A model generated the notes under the pieces. It was given only the letters and a program-made list of their open reading frames with translations. It was not told the DNA's origin and made no database searches. A program made the position numbers and the translations under genes. Shown piece by piece: positions 24,153-34,875 of a stretch of DNA of 64,000 nt. Numbering within the stretch: the stretch's first letter is position 1; each line of letters opens with the position of its first letter. The stretch comes from Strigamia acuminata (Eukaryota; Arthropoda; Chilopoda; Geophilomorpha; Linotaeniidae), in NCBI GenBank assembly GCA_949358305.1, contig OX442322.1, positions 4,092,001 through 4,156,000 of the forward strand, in the 5' to 3' direction.

Positions 24153-24659
24153 CTTTAGCAAATCGATTAAATTAATTACAATCAAGCAATTATGAACAAA
24201 TACATTGGTATAAGTCAGTAAAACATAGTCAAAACTTAACAAATAATAAAGCTAAACAAGTTTATTAACGAAAAACATCGTGAATCCATCGCCTCGTCGG
24301 CGACCAATCAGGCGGCGGCATTTGCTCTCTATGTCTCAGCTCGTCTTCACATACAATCTTCCAAAAAATTCGTGTACTTTCAATACGCCCAGTCCTAGGT
24401 AATTAATACTTATAAACCAAATAAAAGCATTAATTATCCGACAATTGATGAATTGAGCAAATCTTATATAATATGACTACCGTAGGCGACGATACGAGTT
24501 TCTGGCGCGCAAAATGGCCGACCAGCGAGTTGTTTTTTCGTGTCTTAGACCACTCCGAGCTTCTCCCACTTCGTCATGCTAGTTAAGGATAAGGACTCAA
24601 AAACGTTAGGAAATCACTAAACGAATTCTGTACAATGATTGCACGATCTATTTCGGTAT
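24153..24659. other. Unassigned flank
   Basis: Non-element DNA between Gypsy-1 and the short inverted-repeat element. A short frame opens at a well-placed ATG (MADQRVVFSC, near 24512) but stops after about 22 codons. No gene is called. Confidence 0.35.
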
Positions 24660-25345
24660 AATTTTACTTTACCGGCCACCTCTCAGATCATCTCCAAAAT
24701 TTGGATATAGGGGTATTCAAGGGTGAAAAAACGAATGGCGTTGACGGTTTTTGGGGCAAACGAAAGCGGAAGTGGAAATCAGGAGATTATTAGTAGTTGG
24801 TTTATACTGCTGAGGTTAGGTTAAGCATTGGAATTATATGGCCCATTGTTGTTGTTGTCCTTTATGTTGTTGTTGTGTCGCGAGTTAGGTTAGGTTAGGT
24901 GAGGTGAGGTTAGGTGAGGTTAGGTTAGGTTAGGTTAGGTTCGTTTAGGTGAGGTTAGGTTAGGTGAGGGTACGAACCTGAGATGAAATGGAAACCTCTT
25001 TTAGGTGCATGAATGATGAAATTGAACAAATCGTGGAGTGAAACAAAACGTTTTTATGGTGTGAAATCAGGTGGAAAACTGGTACAAAAATAAAGATGGC
25101 TGACAATAAGAGCGCACGTGAATAACAATGCTGGGGAGAGAATGACTGACAGCTAACAATGAAATTAGGGTTTTAAAAATGAGAAAGTAAACATTTGATG
25201 GCAATCACTGGTCGTTAATCTGCTGTTTTCTGCTTCCGCTTCCGTTTGCCCCAAAAACCGTCAACGCCATTCGTTTTTTCACCCTTGAATACCCCTATAT
25301 CCAAATTTTGAAGATGATCTGAGAGGTGGCCGGTAAAGTAAAATT
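24660..25345. mobile_element. Non-autonomous element with ~120-bp terminal inverted repeats
   Basis: 24660-24783 (starting AATTTTACTTTACCGG) is repeated as its reverse complement at about 25223-25345 with few differences. The interior (about 440 bp) has no transposase frame and contains the TTAGG tract. The long inverted repeats and small size fit a MITE or foldback DNA transposon. Target-site duplications are not evident. Confidence 0.8.
24884..24969 (+). repeat. (TTAGG)n tract with TGAGG variants
   Basis: About 17 pentamers, mostly TTAGG with interspersed TGAGG and one TTCGT. TTAGG is the canonical insect telomere repeat. Here it is internal to the inverted-repeat element. Confidence 0.85.
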
Positions 25346-26365
25346 GTTCCTCTATTTCTAATCCTGTTTATCGTTTCAGAGCGCCAGACTCGCGTCGCCG
25401 CATGTTACCAGATACGTAGCGGTCTCAGTTTGATCAAACTGACCGCGTTATCTAAGCCGCTTGTGTGAACACTGTATCTCTTTCCAATGCTATATAAAAC
25501 AAACCACCACTGCTGTAAACTTGCATTTTTTCCCATCCAGACTATATCGTCAGATCACTTTCTTCGCTACTAAAATTTCGCAAATTTTGTGTTTGGACAG
25601 TTTGGCTTTTATTGTTGCGGCGTTCGTTAACAGCGATTCTCGTTTTTTCGTGTGGAATTTAAAAATAAAAATCGATATAATTTTAGATAAATTGAGTACC
25701 ATAAATAATTGCCGGATTTGTCTAAATTGTAAGTTAATTTCGGAATAAAAAGATTTGGAGTTGTGTTTTTTAAACACGAAAATAAAGATGTTCTTTTAAA
25801 AATGAATTTATTTGTTAATACATTTAATACATTTATTTTAATTTAAATGAATTCATTTAACAACCTCGGACATATATACGACTGTAATCGTGGAATAAAG
25901 CCATTCCGCCTGGCCTGACCTCAAATGTTTGTTTAAGGACAAACTTTGCTTTATGATGACAATATTACAACTTTTTTTAACAATTTTATTTGCGAACATT
26001 TTATTGCCGCATTCGGATGGCCAATGGAAACAATGGTGAAAATAATTACCGTAATAATTAATTTTAATAAATAATTTTCATTTTTTTCATTTTCAAATAT
26101 AAATTTATACTTGTGAGTGTTTTGAATCAAGAGTGTTTCCATAATCATGTGAGTGTTTTTATGTGTGCATAAAAAAGGAAGAATTCATACAGTTTTGTTA
26201 TCTTATTTTATTACTGTTCAACATCAGCCGAAAATTAAAATCTAAATTAAATTAAATTTGACTAGATTTTCTAAAAATAATGGCCAGCTTTTCCGGCATG
26301 AATACACAAACATCGTCGGCCGCTACGATTTTATAATACGCAAAAATGTGTTCACGAGCCTGGGC
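25346..26365. other. Unassigned, AT-rich
   Basis: Includes 'tgtttatcgtttcag' (25363-25380), which looks like a splice acceptor, and TATATAAAAC near 25491, which looks like a TATA box. No open frame here is convincing. Nothing further was recognised. Confidence 0.35.
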
Positions 26366-26720
26366 GGCGGGCATTCCGGCGGCGGGCATTCGGGCATTCG
26401 AGCGACAGGCATTCGGGCGGCGGGCATTCGGGCATTCGGGCGGCGGGCATTCGGGCATTCGAGCGGCGGGCATTCGGGCGGCGGGCATTCGGGCATTCGG
26501 GCGGCGGGCATTCGGGCATTCGAGCGGCGGGCATTCGGGCGGCGGGCATTTGGGCGGCGGGCATTCGGGCATTCGGGCGGCGGGCGGCGGGCATTCGGGC
26601 ATTCGGGCATTCCGGCGGCGGGCATTCGGGCATTCGAGCGGCGGGCATTCTGGCGGCGGGCATTCGGGCATTCGGGCATTCGGGCGGCGGGCATTCCGGC
26701 GGCGGGCATTCGGGCATTCT
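26366..26720. repeat. GC-rich minisatellite
   Basis: About 355 bp built from alternating blocks 'ggcggcgggcattcgg' and 'gcattcgggcattcgagc'. Because the blocks are about 10 and 15 bp, several frames on both strands stay open. That makes the apparent proline/cysteine/arginine-rich ORFs artefacts of composition. Confidence 0.85.
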
Positions 26721-26757
26721 GTAAACCTTATCATATTACTAATTAGTTGATTGTATT

Positions 26758-27033
26758 TGTTATGTAAACAGTTCTCTTATTCATTGCATCTCTTAGTTTG
26801 TTTATATAACTGTTTATTATCTTGACTGTGTATTTTCCCACCAGATGACTTTATTACACTTTTAATGTATTTTTGCCACCAGATGGCACTTCTTTCTAAA
26901 CTGATTAAAAGAGGACTTCTCCTTTGGTTTTTCTCCATGCAAGGAGCACATGTATTCGGGTCTGGTTATTCACTTATTTAATGTTGTTTCCTTTTCTACT
27001 TTAACAGTCCAAATACACTGCAACTAGCTAACA
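26758..27033 (+). repeat. Probable Copia-1 LTR
   Basis: TGTTATGTAAACAG...CTAACA, about 276 bp, ending exactly where the primer site begins. Its start is inferred from the TG and the typical copia LTR length. No second copy is available to confirm it. Confidence 0.45.
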
Positions 27034-27045
27034 TGGTTATGGGCC
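27034..27045 (+). other. Primer-binding site, initiator tRNA-Met anticodon arm
   Basis: TGGTTATGGGCC contains 11 nt (GGTTATGGGCC) complementary to the anticodon stem-loop of initiator tRNA-Met. This is the internal half-tRNA primer site used by Drosophila copia. Confidence 0.6.
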
Positions 27046-28180
27046 ACAGTAATGCCAATTTGGACTGTTTGCATGATTTGGAGAAGTAACATTACCTGGT
27101 TTTTCTGGAATCCAAGATGGCGGCGTCCATCTCAGATGTGTTTACCTGCACACATTGATGTTTTCCAAACTGTTTGTGGACCTGAAGGAGTTTGACAACA
27201 CATCTGGAGCACTTGGCTGGATTATTTACGAGGTTTGCGGCATATTTTTGAATTGAAAACGTCGACGAGACGTTACGGATACATGCGGAGCACGTTTTGA
27301 TGATCCGAGCGTTGCACGCTTTGACGAACGGGCGGTGCACCTGTTTACTATCCGAGCGGAGCACGTTTGCGGCAACGAACGAGACGAACGTCGACGAAAC
27401 GTCGACGAAACGAAGTGTATGAAGATCGGGAACGTCCGTAACGCGTTTTTGTACCAGTGGACCTGTTTTGAGACCATTTCTGGACTATTTCAACCTGAAG
27501 ACAGCCTGAAAATTGTTTATGAATTGATTTACTTGAAAAATTTATGTTTAATTCATGATTTACCTGAGAATTTGTGTACAATTCATGATTTATCTGAGAA
27601 ATTGTGTTTAATTAATGATTTGCTTAAAAATTTGTGTTTAATTAATGATTTGCTTGAAAATTTGTTTTTCATTTGTGATTTATTGCCTTTTTGAATTGGA
27701 ATTTGAAATATTATGTATTTGATTACAATTTATTGTCTTTTGAATTAGTTTTGAATTATGTTCAATTGATGATTTATTTAATTTTTGAATTTATTTTTGA
27801 TCTGAATTGTGTCTGATTAATGATTTATCACTATTCTGAATTTGTTTTTGAGAACTTTGGTCTGAATTATGGAAAATTACTCTGTTTGATTGATTATCTG
27901 TTGTCATTTGAATTTATTAGTGAGAATTTCCCTATTTATTGTGAAAAATTGTGTGAAAAATTACAAATTTGCTGCGACAAATTCTTATTTAGCTTAGTGT
28001 TGTCTCAGAAATACACTAACTTAATTATTAAGAGCGAACTAACCCACAAGCATTGCACCTGGCTTGTGTGTAACCGTAATCCAATCTATTGTGTTGCGTT
28101 ATTGTGTGCATCGACTTGTGCATCAGTTTTTGTGCGACATTGAGTGCTATTTTGTGCCGAATTTACTTCCAACTGCTAAA
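27046..28180. other. Copia-1 leader
   Basis: About 1.1 kb before the gag ATG, unusually long for copia. 27240-27440 is rich in 'cgtcgacgaaacg' words, 27535-27690 is a 30-bp tandem array, and the rest is AT-rich. No gene is supported. Confidence 0.4.
27535..27690 (+). repeat. 30-bp tandem repeat
   Basis: About five copies of units like gaaaatttgtg + tttaattaatgatttgctt with a 30-bp period. The period is a multiple of three, so an artificial Leu/Asn-rich frame stays open through it. Confidence 0.75.
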
Positions 28181-29326
28181 ATGGAAGAGGAGAAAGTTGG
28201 TGGACACAAAGTGACTCTTCTCGGCAAAGACAATTATGCCACTTGGAAGGAGGAGATCATGGTCGCCCTCATGTACCAGGGCTGTTGGGGCTTTGTTGGT
28301 GGTACCGACATTCCATTGATCGATGCAACTGCAACTTGGCGAGAGAAGCAAGACAACGCTTTCCGCAAAGACTGAGCTTATAGCATGATCTACTATGGAA
28401 TAGAGAAGCAATACCGGGAACTTTTAAGCAACACTCAGGATGCCAAGGAAGTCTGGAAAATTTTAAAGACTAATTTTGAACCAGTTTCCCGTGCCCGAGT
28501 GATGCAATTGCTGGACGAATTTTTTAGCCTACGCTATAATGCTGAAACAGAAAGCATTGGAGTCTTTGCTGCCAGAATACGCAAGACATCAAAGTTACTT
28601 GAGGGACTTAAACATTCTGTTAATGACATTTACCAGTCTTTTCAACTGATTAGGCGTCTCCCACCTGAGTTTCAAACGATTGTACAGACAATCTATCGGT
28701 GGGAAGACAAGGAATTTACCCTGGATAAAGTGGAGAAAGAGCTGATTTCGGAAGAAGGTCGGATTGCACAGGTGAAGCGTGATGCCGGAGAGCAGCAAGT
28801 CCAAGGCGCTTTCGGCCTTGATTTAACAAAAGGCAAACCTGGCCATTATTCTGGAACTGATGGACAGCGGGGCGGCACGTATCGAGGACGTTCTCGTGGT
28901 GGCCGTGGTGGCCGTGGGCAACCTTCGACTCGGGGGCCGTGTCATCGCTGTGGCCGTCAGGGACATTGGGCACGTGAATGCCACGCTAAGACCAAATTGA
29001 GCGGAGAAGAAATAGAAATTGGCGAGAATGACGAGAGTGACTTCACAGCGAAATTTAGAGAGTTGGGTTACCTGATGGAACTTTGTGATGCTGAAGCTGT
29101 GACTCCAGTAAAACAGGATGTGGAGTGGGTTTACGATTCAGGAGCCACCAGCCACTTTTGCAAGAATAAGGAATTCTTCATCCGATTTAAACCACTAGCG
29201 AATGGTAAAATAATGCAAGCCAGAAAGTCTTCAACTATAGATGTTGTAGTAAAATATGAGATCTATGAATACGCATTTAAGATGCAATTCTTGATTTCTA
29301 CCTCAAGGAGGGATTTAAAGGGATGA
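28181..29326 (+). pseudogene. gag: Copia-1 gag-protease, broken by a stop
   Basis: The ATG at 28181 (MEEEKVGGHKV) opens a Ty1/copia Gag: LLGKDNYATWKEEIMVAL is the N-terminal block and a UBN2-type gag domain follows. After an Arg/Gly-rich stretch (RGRSRGGRGGRG) comes a CCHC knuckle, CHRCGRQGHWAREC, and then the protease start with YDSGATSHF. An in-frame TGA at 28373-28375 splits the frame. The same frame resumes at once and runs to 29326, where it ends soon after the protease. The element lacks integrase and RT and cannot be autonomous. Confidence 0.85.
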
Positions 29327-29422
29327 AGGAGGAAATCACCCGAGGCAAGGCCATGGGAAAGTGCATTAAATTATTCTGCTGTTTGAATTAAAGAGTTTTA
29401 AAAGGAAGTAGGTCATTGACTT

Positions 29423-29892
29423 TGTAGTAGAGGAGTGCGCTCACAGTATAAAATACTGTGTGTGGAAGCGAGTTTAAATGCCGAAACACGGCTAATATGA
29501 GCACAATGACGTGCGCGCACCTCCAGCGCTTGAAAATGGTGGAAAATGAAGTCACTGCACTCTAAAGTGCTCATATATAGCAAACACAATGTAAAATAAA
29601 CTAAATGTTTAATAAAAACAAAAATGCTTACATAATTTGGTCCATTTAGATGGAGAAAATACATGAGTGCTTGCTGGCATGCAAGCGGCCATTGTGATTG
29701 AGAGAAAACATACAATTGACACCATCTGGTGTTGGAAAAAGTAAACTAATACTAACATGATGCAGGCAGCATTATGCCCAATGTTAAATAATGAAATAAA
29801 TCCTAATAAATACACTAGGCTGCATAATGCAGTAATACTTTAAGAAATGCGCAAAACAAGTACAGAGGACTGTTTGGCATCGATAAACAACA
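29423..29892 (-). repeat. Copia-2 3' LTR
   Basis: 470 bp, TGTAGTAGAGG...AACAACA. Near-identical to 43218-43687. A few substitutions are visible (for example aatatgagc a/g near 29500/43295, acaaaaat/acgaaaat). Confidence 0.95.
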
Positions 29893-29904
29893 ATTTCCCC
29901 CTTC
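29893..29904 (-). other. Copia-2 polypurine tract
   Basis: The plus strand reads atttcccccttc. On the element strand this is GAAGGGGGAAAT, directly against the 3' LTR. Confidence 0.75.
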
Positions 29905-30099
29905 GATGGCAAATAGCCGCAAAAATAAAGAACAAGTTAAGGGAAAAACTTTAAATGTAACTTTACATAGAATAATAATAATGGAAATAATAATTCGGAA
30001 CATCGAGCCGGGTACTGTTATATGATCACTACGGAAGCCCGAAAATTCCCACTGGAACTCGATGATCCTCAAAATTCGGGTAAAACTAAATTAAGAATG

Positions 30100-31535
30100 T
30101 CACGATAGGTTGAAATTGAAAATCCGGGAAATCAGGAGACGCAGTTGAGATGAGCCCAACCATTTGGTAAAAATGTCTGCCACGTTCATTGATCCGGGGA
30201 CTTTGCGCAATTGGAATGCACCTGCTGTGTACCATTCCCGAATCCAATGAAATTTCACTCGGATATGTTTCGTTTTACTGTTCTCCACGTCATTTGATGT
30301 GAATTGGATGGAAGAAAGCGCATCGGAGAACACTATAGGTGGTGAAGATCTATTCAGCATCGGGACGGAACTGTAGACGTAATCCAGCCAATAAAGCTCA
30401 CGGACGCACTCAACGAGGGCGACAAACTCCGCCTCCATCGTTGAGCCCGCGACGCTGGTTTGTTTACGACAACTCCATCCGATGGGGACGTTTCCAATAT
30501 AGGCTATATACCCGCCGAAACTCAAAGAAGTGCTGACTTCGGTGGCCCAGGACGCGTCAGTATATCCCCATAGTTGTCCATTGGAACAATTTGACAGTTC
30601 AATTGCGTAATCCAAAGTATTGCCTACGTAGCGCACAACCTGCATGAGTGCCTTGATGTGCGTGTGGTTATAGCAATTGTTAAACTGTGACAACATTATA
30701 ACTGAGAATAATATATCAGGTCGTGTCTTCGATGCGAGGAAGAGAAGAGAGCCTATTAACGAACGATAAGGAAATTCTGGCAAGTCCTCTTTCGACCCTT
30801 TGACGAGCGTCGTTCCTGGTGTTACTGGGACCTTGATGAGTTTATCGGCGACAATTTCAAATTTCTTAAGAATCTTCTGTATGTATGCACGTTGAATGAT
30901 GAAGATTCCCTTGGGAGTACAGATGAACTCTACACCTAAGAGTTTCGTAATTGGTCCTAAATTCACGACATCGAATTTGGTGCTGATAAGAGCAATTAAT
31001 TGCGTCAGGATGCCATCCGTCGCGTGAAATAGTACTATATCATCGACGTATATTAGCATCACGGCGGAAGTTCCGTATATGTACACACAGTTGCACCCTG
31101 GTAATCTGCGAAATCCCAAATCGCGCAATGTTTGATCCAGTTTTTCAAACCATTGGCGCCCGGACTGGTGGAGTCCATAGAGCGATTTTATCAAAAGCCA
31201 TACATGATTTGGGTTTGAACATGTCGCGCCAGCTGGAATGCGCGTATACACCTTATGCGCAAGATCACCGTATAGGTATGCGCACTTCACATCCAAATGC
31301 GCGTCCTTCCACCCTTTAAGCACTACTAGCAGGCAGAAGAATAGGCGTATGAGAACAAAGTTGACAACAGGGCTAATTACTTCATCGTAGTCCACTCCTA
31401 ACGTTTGGCGAAATCCCTGTGCCACTAATCTAGCGCGATATCTTGCTGGTTTGCCCTGCGCATCTTCCTTCAGTTTAAAGAGCCACTTGCACCCTAATAT
31501 GGTTGTATTTTCCGGTTTTGGGACCTCTTCATAAA
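30100..31535 (-). pseudogene. pol: Copia-2 reverse transcriptase-RNase H
   Basis: The frame continues from about 31535 (EEVPKPENTTILGCKWLFKL) to the stop at 30100. It shows RT blocks in Ty1/copia style: RARLVAQGFRQTLGVDYDE, DVKCAYLYGDL, LYGLHQSGRQWF and the catalytic LIYVDDIVLF. RNase H follows with YTDASWATE and STMEAEFVALVE, and the tail (VADIFTKWL) is typical of copia. Within this stretch no stop is seen. It is out of frame with the upstream integrase by one indel near 31535, so the polyprotein would end early. The protein would copy the element RNA from an initiator tRNA-Met primer. Confidence 0.9.
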
Positions 31536-33718
31536 CGCCTCTTCATTAATGGCTTCCTGCCATTTGGTCGAATCCGGAAATCTTACAGCCTCTGCGTAAC
31601 TAGTGGGATCACGACGACAAAGGTGCACTCTGGGAAGTGGTTGTGGAAGATCCTCCAATTCATATTCCATATTGCCAAAATAAAACAGTTCAGAATCATA
31701 AGGAATATTGTTCATGTGACAGAATTCCTCAACTTCACCTCTAGAACGTAATCGGAGTCCCGCTTCTGGGAAATAATAAACATCTGTTTTCAATTTGCCA
31801 GGTTCCTGCACTTTGCGCAAATGTTCCTCTCTTTTCCAGTGTCTACACACTGAATCGCCTCCGATGTAACGCCATTTATAAGCAGTTGCAGCTCCAGTTG
31901 GAGGTGGACCATGATGCGCTGCTGGATGGGCTTGTGGCGCATTGCCAGGAGAACCTCGACGAGCGTTCACAAAACGTGGTGGTGAACCCGGTGGTGTTCC
32001 TGGCGGTGTGTGAGTTGGTGTATTACCTGGTGTGATAAGTGGGCTTGGCGCTCGAGATATCACTGGAGAAATTATTGGAGATAGGACGGGTGTTGGAATC
32101 CTAATTGGAGACCCTGGTGGTGTCCGGGCTTGAGCGCCTGGCGGAGCTGAATCGTCAGAGTCATAATCTGTATCGCATTCATCTTCCGAATCCGGAAATT
32201 TGGGCCAATCGGTATATTCCAACTCGTCGTCAAATCTCACTTGCGGTTGTGAAATGCGCAATGGTTCATAAATTTGCGACGCTTGATGCGTTTGGTCCAA
32301 ATCTGGTCCTGTCCACGGTTCCTGTGGACCTCGATAATGATTTGAGCGTTTATAGGACTGCCGTTCATCTATTTTGACGTGAATGGACTCGATAACCTTG
32401 TTATCTGTTGGATTCCAGGCGCGATAACCTCGCGTTGTCGTGGCGTATCCGACTAAATAGCCCTCCCAAGCTCGTGGATCCAATTTGTCCCTGCCGGGCG
32501 CTGTATGATGAACCCAGCACTTGGAGCCTAACTTGCGCAGGTGTCTGAGCGAAAGGGCACGTCGTCGCCACAGGATATAGGGCACCTCATTTTTGAGACG
32601 AGAATGAGGACACCGGTTCTTTATGTACGAGAAAGTCACTGCGAATTCCGCCCAAAGTTCGTTTGGAAGTCCAGTTTCATCTAGTATGGCACGCGTGTAA
32701 TCCGCCATGGTGCGGTTTATTCGCTCCGCTGTGCCATTCATAGCGGGGCTATGTGGATTGGTCCTTTGGGCTTGAATCCCAGTTTCCTTTAAATAGCGGT
32801 CGAATTCGTTTGATAAGAATTCCCCTCCTCGGTCTGTTCGGATGGCCTTGACTCGTTTGCCCGTCACTCGTTCAATTCGTGTGACATAGTCCTTAAAGAG
32901 TCCAAACACTTGGGATTTTTGGGCCATCGGAAATATCCAGGCATAGCGCGTGGCGTCATCGATAATCGTTAACACATAACGCGCGCCTCCGTAGGAAGTC
33001 GTTCTTGACGCTCCCCACACGTCCATGTGTAGGAGGTCTAAAGCCTTTGTAGAAATAGGATGTTCATCAGGTTTATGAGAAATGCGCGTTGATTTCGCAA
33101 TTCGACAATGATTACATGAAAGTTCTTTGTTTACTTCTGCCGGTGTGACCCCGTAAACTTGGTCATTTCCGGCCAAAAGTTTCATCGCATTGGTATGAAG
33201 GTGACCCAATCTGCTGTGCCATATCCCTGTCGCATCCTTTTTAACCGATGGTGCTGCAACCTTCTTTGTGTTGGTTGGCTTTGAATTCGGTTTTGAATTT
33301 GAACTCGGTTGGGAGATCGGTGGGTTTGCCTTTAATGTCTTGGCAAAGGATGGGACTTGAGGTAACAGATTGGTGGGAGTAGGTACAGGAAGTGTCTTGG
33401 ACTGGGTTACTTTAATTGGTGCAGGTGGAGGAATTTCATTCGGCAAAGGAGGGAATTCGAGCCAAAAATCCGTAAACAGTTCCGGGTCCTTCGACTTTTT
33501 CTTTGCCTTTGGATATTGAATGTAGTCCTCTTCTGCCGTGACTAATGTTCGGGCTGGAGCGGTCGTCTGTATAACTGGCGCATTAACTGTTGATATGACC
33601 GTTGAGGGTGTACATAAGCCGTCGACGTAATACAGACCGCCCTTTTCTTTGGCTCGAAGCATTGGATGATTGATATCAGATTTGTAGACATGGACTCCTC
33701 CATCCCAAATATGGATAT
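31494..33718 (-). pseudogene. pol: Copia-2 integrase part of polyprotein
   Basis: Read on the minus strand from the Gypsy-2 boundary at 33718. A Pro/Ser/Thr-rich linker leads into the GAG-pre-integrase zinc domain (WHSRLGHLHTNAMKLLAG ... CNHCRIAKS). The DDE integrase follows: MDVWGAS (D), RTDRGGEFLSNEF (D) and MNGTAERINRT (E). A long Pro-rich region (TPPGSPIRIPTPV, TPGNTPTHTPPGTPPGSP) precedes the RT. The frame ends at 31494 because of an indel near 31535, after which the RT is in another phase. Apparent coding right of 33719 is LTR sequence of Gypsy-2. Coordinates and target duplication show that the insertion did not delete coding bases. Confidence 0.9.
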
Positions 33719-34262
33719 TGTTACGTGTGGGTTGGGGTGATCCACACACATAACAAATGCTAATTAATTTAGCAAAGACCTTGAAATCCTTTAGGTGAAA
33801 TAATTGAGAAAACTGATTTATCATTTAAATAAATCTCTTTTATTCTATGGGATTTATTACAAACTTAACAAAATCAAATGATAAACATAATCCTTTATTT
33901 TACATAAACATAAAGTAAGAAAGCAAGAATGATAATCAAATTATATCTCTATGAATTTGGAAAGGCGGGGTGGGACCAAGCGCTGTGTGCGCTGGTCCAC
34001 AGAAGCCTTTACTTACCATGTTAACTGTTTGAGGCTCAGAACATTTCTGCTCTCTCAAACCCACTTAGCTCACCAGGTAAACTCTGGGTCCACCCCCGCT
34101 CTACTTGATTGATTAGTCCAGTTGCCCTGTGCATAATTAACACAGTGACAACTGGTGAGCGGATTTGGAAACTCCAGTGTGCCTAGTGAGAGCTTTCAGA
34201 ATTAATTCTCTAAACAGAGCGTTTAGGCCCGCTGTCGTACAGCGAGGTCTGCGCTCGTAACA
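33719..34262 (-). repeat. Gypsy-2 3' LTR
   Basis: 544 bp, apparently identical to 40622-41165 over the stretches I compared. 'tgtgcgctggtccacag' and 'gctgtcgtacagcgagg' form small hairpins inside it. Confidence 0.95.
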
Positions 34263-34275
34263 GCCCCCCCCTTTG
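34263..34275 (-). other. Gypsy-2 polypurine tract
   Basis: The plus strand reads gcccccccccttt. On the element strand this is AAAGGGGGGGGGC, against the LTR start. Confidence 0.75.
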
Positions 34276-34575
34276 AAAAATTTTGGTCTCCAAAATTCAA
34301 ATTATTTCAAATGAAAATACCCCCAAATTTCTACTTCGAGATTATCATTTTCACTTCTAACTTTCAACATCATTCTTGCTTTTCACAAAATTATTAACAA
34401 AATTTACGAGAATTGTTCTATTACCTTTATATCCCTCAATTCTTAGTTTAACAATACTTTTCTTGGAAAAGCCATTTACATAAAATTAAACTCTTCGTGT
34501 TTATCTATACACAAGAGAAAATCTAAAACAAAATTTTACACAAAATTATACAGATAACAATTGTAATTTCGATTT

Positions 34576-34834
34576 TCAATCTTCTTCGATTTCTTCAATT
34601 GTCACGTCCTCCTCGAAAGGTATTAGTTGATCTTTAATGATCTCCAACGCAATTCGGCTTCTTAAATCGTAAGTTGTCGTGATGTTATTCCGACTTGCTT
34701 ATCATCGTCGTTTCATCTTCCTCTGTTGACTTAGTATTCAAATCGGACAAAAGTATTTGTTCGTCCATCATAAATTCTCCAACTTCTAAGTTCAAGTCCA
34801 ACTCAAAATCAAACAGTCTTAATTCACTTATCTC
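34576..34834 (-). pseudogene. Small acidic ORF remnant downstream of Gypsy-2 pol
   Basis: Two adjoining minus-strand segments in different phases look coding. The first is FEFMMDEQILLSD-like (34834 to a stop at 34685-34687, with a possible start at MMDEQILLSD). The second has TTYDLRSRIALEIIKDQL and ends in EEIEEED-type acidic residues at 34576. Together they resemble a short accessory ORF of about 85 codons broken by one frameshift. No family is recognised. The coding claim rests only on composition. Confidence 0.3.
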
Positions 34835-34875
34835 ACTTTATCGCTCGAATAGGTCGAGCTTACGGTAAGACGAGC

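Larger units (their letters stand above)
26758..29417 (+). mobile_element. Copia-1: truncated Ty1/copia element
   Basis: A plausible LTR (26758-27033), a copia-style primer site (27034-27045), a long leader, and a gag-protease frame (28181-29326) that stops after the protease. Integrase, RT and the 3' LTR are not found before the Copia-2 insertion at 29423, nor after it at 43693. Confidence 0.6.

Noticed and set aside
24512-24580. Possible first exon starting MADQRVVFSC with a good start context
   Set aside because: Stops after about 22 codons, with no downstream exon or homology; a chance match is as likely.
26252-26746. Overlapping 120-160 codon ORFs rich in Pro/Cys/Arg or Gly/His/Arg
   Set aside because: They are open in many frames on both strands because of the minisatellite composition; there is no coding evidence.
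29413-29815. 100-codon and 68-codon ORFs, repeated at 43010-43610
   Set aside because: LTR sequence of Copia-2 in both places; not genes.
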